Shown piece after piece: positions 58,443-64,000 of a stretch of 64,000 nt of DNA. The stretch is from assembly GCA_045541375.1 (NCBI GenBank), contig JAZQJB010000087.1:8446-72445 (forward strand). The letters are read 5' to 3'. Each line of letters opens with the position of its first letter. Within the stretch, counting starts at the first letter, position 1. The translations under genes were made by a program, and so were the position numbers. The stretch comes from CAG-390 sp045541375 (GTDB lineage: Bacteria > Bacillota > Clostridia > Oscillospirales > CAG-272). The notes under the pieces are model-generated. The model was not told the origin of the DNA. It did not search any database and saw nothing but the letters and a program-made list of their open reading frames with translations.

Positions 58443-60731
58443 ATGTACGGTGAAAGTGGCAATCCGAGCACAATAGAAAAATACCGCCCCTTCGTTTTTT
58501 GGCGCGATTCGGGTCAGAGCAGAGAAGAGGTCAGAGAGCAGGTAAGGCTTTCCGCCGCAGCAGGTGTGGGAGGCTTTATTCCGTTGCCTATTATCTCCGA
58601 TGAAATGTCACCCGAGGAAATAACAGAGCAGTTCAAGGTATTCTATTCAAGACTTCTGCCTGCTTCTGCCGAGTACAGTCTTCCCGTGGCGTTCACTCTT
58701 GCAGATTGTATTGAAAAGACAGTCGTTCTTGCTGAAGATGCGATCTGGGAGGATACCATCCGCTCTCGCAAGCTTGTCCGCCACACACACTATTGCAAGC
58801 AGGATGAATCGGTCAATTGGCAGATATTCCCCGGTAAGCTCCTTTCCGTCGTTGCTTACAACGAGGAACGCGACGAAGTTATCGATCTCCGCGAATACAT
58901 TGATGAAGACAGAGTCGTCTATAAATGCCCGCGCGGAAACTGGCGCATCGTGCAGTATGTTTCTCTGCCCGATAACGACGGCAACCGCCCGAATATCCTT
59001 TCTCGCGAGTCGTCGGATGCCTATATCAACGCCGCATACAGAATCTTCGCCGACGTTTTTGAAGGCTATATGGGAACCACGGTAACGCATCTTTACTATT
59101 CGGGTCTGGCGTTTAAGGCTATCAACCGCCACGACTGGAGCGATGATTTCAACGAGGTCTTCGAGGCTCGCTACGGCTTTGATCCCGCACCCTTCTATCC
59201 TTATCTATTCACACTCGGAGGAAAGGATGCCCCTCGCTTCAAGGCTCATTTTTCCGATTGCCGCGCCCGTATGCTCCGTGAAGGATATATTGCCGCGGCA
59301 GAATGCTTCGCAAAGGCAAACGGACTTTCCCTGATCGGAACTCTTTCCGAATCAAAATCAACTCAATGTTCTCCCATTATGGGCGACGCTATGCTCAATA
59401 ATACCGCTACCCCCGGCGCAGTCCTCGACCGCGGATATCTTTACGGCATAAATTCCGTAAAGCTTGCTGCAGGAGCAGCATTCGGTCGCGCGATAAACGA
59501 TATTTTTGTTGAGCTTTATAAGAACTACAAGGAAAACAATTTTGATATAATGATGCGCGATGCCGCTCACGCATTCGCAAGAGGAGCCAACCTTCCCGCG
59601 CTCCATCTGCCCACCCCAACCGCGGCAAATCACGAGCAGACTTCAAGGCTTTTGCGCTTTACCGCAGCTATGCGAACCTGTCTCAAGGGCGGCCGTCAGG
59701 TATCGGATATCGCTGTGATCTATCCGATCTACTATCTCCATTCCTGCGTCAATATGTATAGCGCGGACATCGAGGGCTTTGAGTACTCGGATACCCCTTC
59801 TGATGCCGATTATATGTCCGTCATCAACAGCATCTGCCTCTGCGCAGGTCATGACGTGACTCTTCTGCATCCCGACGTTATTGCGAGAAGCGCCAAACCC
59901 GATAAAGACCGCCTTCGCCTCGCCGATATGAACGACTCGGGCGGCTTCCGCGTTGTCGTACTTCCGGCGCAAAGAGTAACTTCTCTCGCTTGTATGCGTG
60001 TTCTGCGCGACTATTTCGACGCCGGCGGAAGAATTATCGCAACCGGAGTTCTGCCTACTAAGGCGTTTGAATATGATCCTACCGATCCCGATAAGAATGA
60101 TAAAGAGGTCAGAGAGATCTCCGAATACATCTTCGGCAAGGACGCGCTTGATCCTTCGGTCATCAAGGAATATTGCACAAACACATCCCCCGCGGGTGGA
60201 AGATCCTTCTTCCTTTATTTCTCAAAAACGGGTATCGATGGCGTAAGTATGGTCAACAGCCTTGACCTCCGCCGCGCGCTATCTGTGTTCAAGATCGGTT
60301 TCGACGTCTTTGCACCGCAGATGCCGAAGTATGAAACTACGGGTGCCCTTAACGCAAGCTTCAACGAATATACCCGACTCGGGCTTCTCAAGCACCTTCC
60401 CGACGGTGGAATGTTCAACCACATACATAAGCGCATCGGAGGCAAGGATATATATTTCTTTGCCAATACCGCAAACAGAGTGTCGCACACACCGATATTT
60501 ATCAGAGGTGCGCATATCCCGATTTGTTATGATCCCGAAACGGGCGCAAAATGGCGAGAGGAGTATGAATACGTTTCGGTCTACGGCAGGGTCTATACCA
60601 GATTTGAGGTATCGATGAGCCCCACCACCTCTCTTGTTGTTGTCAGCGAGGGCGGAGCAGAAAGAAAACTCAGCATTGCCCCCTCCGATCTGCGTGATTG
60701 CACCGATGAAGCTCTCGGAACAGCAAAGTAA
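58443..60731 (+). CDS. GH106-like glycoside hydrolase (putative rhamnosidase)
   Basis: A 762-residue protein without a signal peptide. It opens with RPFVFWRDSGQSREEV and AAGVGGFIPLP, then has NRHDWSDDFNEVFEARYGFDPAPFYPYL near 230-260 and a central region with HEQTSRLLRFTAAMRTCLKGG. These resemble the catalytic half of GH106-type proteins (alpha-L-rhamnosidase family); assignment is from recalled family patterns and is moderate. A Rossmann-like segment (VVVLPAQRVTSLACMRVLRDYFDAGGRIIATG) near 500-530 and a C-terminal beta domain follow. It is probably cytoplasmic and acts on imported oligosaccharides. A transglutaminase-like lipoprotein gene follows 15 bases later. Confidence 0.6.
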   Translation: MYGESGNPSTIEKYRPFVFWRDSGQSREEVREQVRLSAAAGVGGFIPLPIISDEMSPEEITEQFKVFYSRLLPASAEYSLPVAFTLADCIEKTVVLAEDAIWEDTIRSRKLVRHTHYCKQDESVNWQIFPGKLLSVVAYNEERDEVIDLREYIDEDRVVYKCPRGNWRIVQYVSLPDNDGNRPNILSRESSDAYINAAYRIFADVFEGYMGTTVTHLYYSGLAFKAINRHDWSDDFNEVFEARYGFDPAPFYPYLFTLGGKDAPRFKAHFSDCRARMLREGYIAAAECFAKANGLSLIGTLSESKSTQCSPIMGDAMLNNTATPGAVLDRGYLYGINSVKLAAGAAFGRAINDIFVELYKNYKENNFDIMMRDAAHAFARGANLPALHLPTPTAANHEQTSRLLRFTAAMRTCLKGGRQVSDIAVIYPIYYLHSCVNMYSADIEGFEYSDTPSDADYMSVINSICLCAGHDVTLLHPDVIARSAKPDKDRLRLADMNDSGGFRVVVLPAQRVTSLACMRVLRDYFDAGGRIIATGVLPTKAFEYDPTDPDKNDKEVREISEYIFGKDALDPSVIKEYCTNTSPAGGRSFFLYFSKTGIDGVSMVNSLDLRRALSVFKIGFDVFAPQMPKYETTGALNASFNEYTRLGLLKHLPDGGMFNHIHKRIGGKDIYFFANTANRVSHTPIFIRGAHIPICYDPETGAKWREEYEYVSVYGRVYTRFEVSMSPTTSLVVVSEGGAERKLSIAPSDLRDCTDEALGTAK

Positions 60732-60746
60732 ATCAAGGAGAAAAAT

Positions 60747-61958
60747 ATGTTTAATAATAAAAAAATAAGAGCCGGCATTGCGTGGCTCTTGGTGATATTT
60801 CTTTTGGTCCCGCTTACCGGATGCGGTGGCGAAGGGCTCGACATCATCGATGAGATAATAAATTCTTCCACAGGATCGCACGGCGGCTTGCAGATAGCGG
60901 GTAAAAACACAGATTACAAAGAGCCGCAAAGAAAGAGCTTGTATTATCTTGAGCTTGATGAGGTGTCAAAGAGAATTTATGACGCCGCATATACCGCGCA
61001 AAGCAAAGAAGAGAACGAATTTACTATCACGGGTATAGAGCTTACACCGTATTGCGATTCATATGCATATACTCTGACGCTGTTTATAAACGATCACCCC
61101 GAATTCTTCTGGCTTAACGGATACGTTGAAATAAGCACCACCAGAATGAGCAACAGCGACAACGGAAATATGACAGTTACCCTCGGAGCTTACGAGTACT
61201 GGAACAATAATGATATAAAGAAAGCCAAGGGCGAGCTCGAAGATGCGCTTGAATCGGTCGTTGCACAGGCAAAAGAGATTTCTGATGAATATGAAAAGAT
61301 CAAGTTCGTGCACGACTATATTATCGAATTCAATACGTATGATTTCGAGGCTTACGAGCTCGGCGACTCGGTCGATGCAGAAACCGACGCAAGGGTAAGC
61401 TCTGCTTACGGCGCTCTTGTCTTGGGCGACGTAATGTGCGCGGGATACACACGCGCATTTGATCTTGTCATGCACGAGCTTGGATATGAATCGTTTTACG
61501 TTTCGGGTGCAACAAAGTCGGGATCACACGCGTGGAACCTCTTGAAGATAGGTGAGGATTTTTACCACATCGATCTCACGTGGGACGATCTCGACGGCGA
61601 TCCCGCAGAGGTAAGATATAATTATTTCTGCCTGACCGACGAGGAGATCACAAAAACACATTCTGTGGATAAAGGAATTGCTTATCCCAAGGCAAACGCC
61701 ACCGAATATAACTATTTCGTCAGAAAAGAAATGCTTCTTGACTATTACAGCTTTGCTGCGGTGACCAAGCTTGCGAAAAAATATGACGGTAGCGGCGTCT
61801 TTGCGTTCAAATGCTATGATGCAAAGGTAATGGCTGATGCAGTCGAAGAACTTGTTAATAATAATATGATATTCAAGCTTGCGGAATTTAAAAACGTTGA
61901 ATCCTTCCAGTATTTAACCGACGATGAAGCAAACGTCCTGACTTTTTATATCGAATGA
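60747..61958 (+). CDS. Lipoprotein with transglutaminase-like domain
   Basis: A 403-residue exported protein. The signal peptide ends at the lipobox LTGC (Cys about 27). Residues about 175-290 form a transglutaminase/protease-like fold with the Cys-His-Asp triad visible: DVMCAGYTRAFDLVM, SGSHAWNLLKIGEDFYHIDLTWDD. Such surface proteins may act as cysteine proteases or amidases. AAGGAG precedes the ATG. Its stop comes only two bases from the convergent sigF end, without a terminator between them. Confidence 0.85.
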   Translation: MFNNKKIRAGIAWLLVIFLLVPLTGCGGEGLDIIDEIINSSTGSHGGLQIAGKNTDYKEPQRKSLYYLELDEVSKRIYDAAYTAQSKEENEFTITGIELTPYCDSYAYTLTLFINDHPEFFWLNGYVEISTTRMSNSDNGNMTVTLGAYEYWNNNDIKKAKGELEDALESVVAQAKEISDEYEKIKFVHDYIIEFNTYDFEAYELGDSVDAETDARVSSAYGALVLGDVMCAGYTRAFDLVMHELGYESFYVSGATKSGSHAWNLLKIGEDFYHIDLTWDDLDGDPAEVRYNYFCLTDEEITKTHSVDKGIAYPKANATEYNYFVRKEMLLDYYSFAAVTKLAKKYDGSGVFAFKCYDAKVMADAVEELVNNNMIFKLAEFKNVESFQYLTDDEANVLTFYIE

Positions 61959-61960
61959 TA

Positions 61961-62710
61961 TTATTTGGTCAGCTCTGCACGAAGAAATTCAACGATCTTC
62001 TTTTCCTCTCGTGAAACCTTGACCTGCGTAAGCCCCAGCATCTCTGCTGTCTTTTGTTGAGTCAAGTCCTTAAAATACCGCAAAACTATTATCTGCCTCC
62101 ACTCCGGGGGCAGAAGTCTTATAGCCTGCCCAAGCGCAATTCTGTCGCGCGCATGCTCAATGTCAAGAAGACCGTCCCCGTCGGGAATTCGGTCGTAAAG
62201 ACAAAGCCCCTCGCCGTCCTCTCCCTGGCTGTCTGAAAGGGAGGCCACGGGGCTGATAGCATCGAGAGCCGCTGCGGCCTCCTCGGGCGAAACGCCGCAT
62301 CTTTCCGCAAGCTCGGAAAGATGCGGTTCTTTTCCTGTTTCGGTAATTATCCGAGTCTGCTCGCGGACAAGCTCAGCTCCAAGCTTTTTAATCGATCTTC
62401 CAACCTTGATCGGCCCATCGTCGCGCAGATGCCGCCGTATTTCACCGAGTATCAGCGGAACGGCATAAGTAGAAAAAGCAGTCCCGCGTTCGAGATCAAA
62501 GGATCTGATCGCCTTGAGCATACCTATAGTGCCGATCTGCACAAGATCCTCGTATTCACAGCCCCGCCCGCAAAACTTCAGCGCAATGTGGCGCACAAGG
62601 CCCATATTGTCGCATATCAGCTTTTCCGTGGCACTGTCACGCTCTGCTCCCGTGCCGTTTTGTGCGAGCTCGATCAGTTGTCTGTTACTTTCGCTTGAAT
62701 ATGAATTCAT
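61961..62710 (-). CDS. sigF: Sporulation sigma factor F
   Basis: A 249-residue sigma-70 family factor, third gene of the spoIIA operon. Region 2 has YEDLVQIGTIGMLKAIRSFDLERGTAFSTYAVPLILGEIRRHLRDDG; region 3 starts IKVGRSIKKLG; region 4 has TQQKTAEMLGLTQVKVSREEKKI. The pattern and gene order identify SigF (SpoIIAC), the first forespore-specific sigma, held inactive by SpoIIAB until septation. The gene lies 27 bases after spoIIAB. Confidence 0.95.
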   Translation of the reverse strand: MNSYSSESNRQLIELAQNGTGAERDSATEKLICDNMGLVRHIALKFCGRGCEYEDLVQIGTIGMLKAIRSFDLERGTAFSTYAVPLILGEIRRHLRDDGPIKVGRSIKKLGAELVREQTRIITETGKEPHLSELAERCGVSPEEAAAALDAISPVASLSDSQGEDGEGLCLYDRIPDGDGLLDIEHARDRIALGQAIRLLPPEWRQIIVLRYFKDLTQQKTAEMLGLTQVKVSREEKKIVEFLRAELTK

Positions 62711-62737
62711 TAGGTCATCCCCCGAAATAATATGTAA

Positions 62738-63214
62738 TCAGAGGGCGCTTTTTCCCGAGAGCTTGCGTGTCATTGTGACTGTTGTGCCTTTACCCGGTTT
62801 GGATGAAACCTTGATGCTGTCACAGAAGGATTCCATAACCGTAAATCCCATACCGCTACGTTCCCCCGCTGCATCGGTAGTGAAGAGAGGTTCGCGCGCC
62901 TTTTCAATATCGGGAATTCCAACACCGCCGTCCTTGACCGACATTATGACAGTACCGTCCGAGCGAAGCTTGATCTGAAGACGGATGACGCCAATGCGAT
63001 CGGGGTAAGCGTGCACTGTACAGTTTGTTACAGCCTCCGAAAGAGCGCATTTAATATCTGATAATTCGGATGCCGTAGGATCAAGCGAAGCAATAAATGC
63101 TCCCGCTGCCGCGCGCGCAAATGATTCGTTTTTAGAGTGAGAGGGGAAGTCGAGCTTCATTTCATTGCATATCGGCGCAAGACGCGGTCTCCCGCCGTGT
63201 TTTTTATCTTTCAT
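62738..63214 (-). CDS. spoIIAB: Anti-sigma F factor / serine kinase
   Basis: A 158-residue GHKL ATPase that binds SigF and phosphorylates SpoIIAA. Seen: NEMKLDFPSHSKNESFAR near the start, N-box SEAVTNCTVHAYP, G1 VKDGGVGIPDIEKAREP and G2 SGMGFTVMESFCD. It has about 18 extra N-terminal residues (KDKKHGGRPRLAPIC) before the usual start. The ATG at 63214 is preferred because AAGGAG lies upstream and it is ten bases after spoIIAA. Confidence 0.95.
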   Translation of the reverse strand: MKDKKHGGRPRLAPICNEMKLDFPSHSKNESFARAAAGAFIASLDPTASELSDIKCALSEAVTNCTVHAYPDRIGVIRLQIKLRSDGTVIMSVKDGGVGIPDIEKAREPLFTTDAAGERSGMGFTVMESFCDSIKVSSKPGKGTTVTMTRKLSGKSAL

Positions 63215-63224
63215 TTTTTGCTCC

Positions 63225-63560
63225 TTATATTTTTGCAGTATTGCTGATTCGAACCTTTTTGTCAAATCCCGTCATTGTCAGCATCTTCATTACAACGGGA
63301 GAGGGATCGCGCAAGGAAAGGCTTCCTCCGATCTCTTTCATAAGCGCGTACCGCCCCATAATGAACCCAAGTCCCGAGCTGTCCATAAAATCGACCCCTG
63401 ACATATCAAGGATAAGATGCGTCGGCGTTCTGTTCCAGATGATATTGTCAACGTCGCGGCGCATTGAAAGTGCGGAGTGGTGGTCGATCTCGCCCGAAAC
63501 GCTGACAACAAGTCCCTCGGTCGTGGCAGTAAAGCGATATTGGCAGTTGCTTTTTATCAT
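63225..63560 (-). CDS. spoIIAA: Anti-sigma F factor antagonist
   Basis: A 111-residue STAS-domain protein. The phosphorylated Ser lies in MDSSGLGFIMGRY, the family signature, with GEIDHHSALSMRRDVD near the N-terminus. Dephosphorylated by SpoIIE, it displaces SigF from SpoIIAB. First gene of the operon; AAAGGAAAAAGGT precedes the ATG. A sigma-H-type promoter would be expected upstream, but no clear match was found by eye. Confidence 0.95.
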   Translation of the reverse strand: MIKSNCQYRFTATTEGLVVSVSGEIDHHSALSMRRDVDNIIWNRTPTHLILDMSGVDFMDSSGLGFIMGRYALMKEIGGSLSLRDPSPVVMKMLTMTGFDKKVRISNTAKI

Positions 63561-63677
63561 ACCTTTTTCCTTTCTTTTTTATTTTTCATTCTTGTTATCC
63601 TAATTTTACCACCCTTCTTTCGTGAATAGTGTCGAAGCGCGCGGTGATGCGATTTTTTAGATTTTTTTCAAAAAAAC

Positions 63678-63706
63678 TTGAAAATATCCCCTCTTTGTGA
63701 TATACT
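63678..63706 (+). promoter_or_regulatory. Extended -10 promoter of the small membrane protein/phosphorylase genes
   Basis: TTGAAA (63678-63683), 17-base spacer, TATACT (63701-63706) preceded by TGA. Confidence 0.7.
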
Positions 63707-63734
63707 AAATATATAAAATAATTGGGAGAATATA

Positions 63735-63959
63735 ATGTATCTTTTAAGAAGGATCGGAATACCGCTTGCGGCTTTGCTTATTTTGTCGGTGTTGTCTTTG
63801 ATAACCGTTCTGCTGGTTTTCGAGCAAAACGGAATAATGCTGCCGTCTTATGAGCGCCCCAAGGAAGAAGCGGTTACGTCTGCCCCGGAATCGGGAGAAA
63901 TTACAGAAAATAATGTGGAATATATTTACCCCACCACAGGAGGAATATCAAATGAATAA
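63735..63959 (+). CDS. Small single-pass membrane protein
   Basis: A 74-residue protein with one hydrophobic helix (about 8-32) and a short, acidic, probably extracytoplasmic tail ending in YIYPTTGGISNE. No family recognised. GGGAG lies before the ATG. Its last eight bases overlap the start of the next gene, whose GGAGG ribosome-binding site is inside this reading frame, so the two are translationally coupled. Confidence 0.65.
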   Translation: MYLLRRIGIPLAALLILSVLSLITVLLVFEQNGIMLPSYERPKEEAVTSAPESGEITENNVEYIYPTTGGISNE

Positions 63960-64000
63960 ACCTTATCCTACCCCCCATATCACCGCGTGCCCCGCGGAGT
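63952..64000 (+). CDS. Probable purine nucleoside phosphorylase, N-terminus only (cut by window edge)
   Basis: Only 16 residues are visible: MNKPYPTPHITACPAE. The pattern TPHI-x-A-x-P-x-E/D is the usual N-terminus of trimeric/hexameric DeoD-type nucleoside phosphorylases, just before the MPGDP loop. AGGAGG precedes the ATG. If correct it would act downstream of the riboswitch-controlled nucleoside importer. The call is tentative because the active site lies outside the window. Confidence 0.55.
   Translation, partial: MNKPYPTPHITACPAE

Noticed and set aside
63230..63262. tRNA-like GATTCGAACC box
   Set aside because: It resembles a T-arm complement, but no acceptor, D- or anticodon stem fits around it and it lies within the spoIIAA coding sequence.
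63561..63640. Sigma-H promoter upstream of spoIIAA
   Set aside because: AGGGTGG and AAGAAT on the minus strand resemble the elements but the spacing appears too long; not convincing by eye.
1..64000. CRISPR arrays, toxin-antitoxin pairs, restriction systems
   Set aside because: No regularly spaced repeats, Cas, methylase/nuclease or recognisable toxin-antitoxin gene pairs were seen on either strand.

Overview
This 64-kb window is a piece of a bacterial chromosome from a Gram-positive, endospore-forming Clostridia-type organism, most likely an uncultured gut lineage near Oscillospirales or Christensenellales (lineage is inference). Supporting features are the spoIIAA-spoIIAB-sigF operon, dipicolinate synthase dpaA-dpaB, a guanine-type riboswitch on a nucleoside ABC importer, glutamine synthetase I with Phe in place of the adenylylated Tyr, XRE and HAAS-type Firmicute regulators, and consistent TTGACA-17-TATAAT promoters, often with an extended TGn -10. 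There are no rRNA or tRNA genes, no CRISPR array and no complete insertion sequence.

Layout. 1-4.4 kb: a flavoprotein reductase divergent from glnA, a zinc-ribbon protein and a membrane XRE regulator. 4.6-7.5 kb: a compact four-gene operon derived from biotin-dependent Na+-pump decarboxylases, in which the carrier is a 40-residue stub without a biotin domain and the OadA-like subunit has lost its metal and catalytic residues; this is the most unusual locus. 7.5-9.9 kb: an AT-rich patch with an ATTCATT repeat, a four-helix-bundle protein and an oversized ECF-like sigma factor. 10-20.5 kb: mscL, an FAD oxidoreductase with a discoidin-like tail, two exported proteins sharing a WNxGYVG module, an intact free-standing metallo-beta-lactamase protein, yitT, and a comEC whose own metallo-beta-lactamase domain looks inactivated.

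20.5-26.6 kb: guanine-type riboswitch, BMP lipoprotein, ATPase and two permeases, followed at once by a biotin ligase. 26.6-31.9 kb: dpaAB, then metY-metA for methionine synthesis by the acetylhomoserine route. 31.9-43.7 kb: housekeeping genes (nagA, metG, tatD, an EF-G-like GTPase, truB, trmB, ychF) and a HAAS/DUF4097-like envelope pair. 43.9-47.5 kb: a two-component system with an HtrA protease. 47.5-50.5 kb: a MutS-like ATPase, a 169-bp MITE-like inverted repeat with TTAA at both ends, and a tyrosine recombinase. 50.6-55.3 kb: a membrane protein, a HAD phosphatase and pheST. 55.4-64 kb: an XRE regulator, an AAC(3)-type acetyltransferase, an SDR, a GH106-like protein, a transglutaminase lipoprotein, the spoIIA operon, and the start of a probable purine nucleoside phosphorylase.

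Functionally the window combines nitrogen assimilation, purine salvage (riboswitch plus importer, with a probable phosphorylase at the right edge), sulfur amino-acid synthesis, sporulation, envelope stress sensing and translation genes. Function is confident for the housekeeping genes. It is inference for the divergent carboxyltransferase operon, the secreted modular proteins and the long sigma factor.
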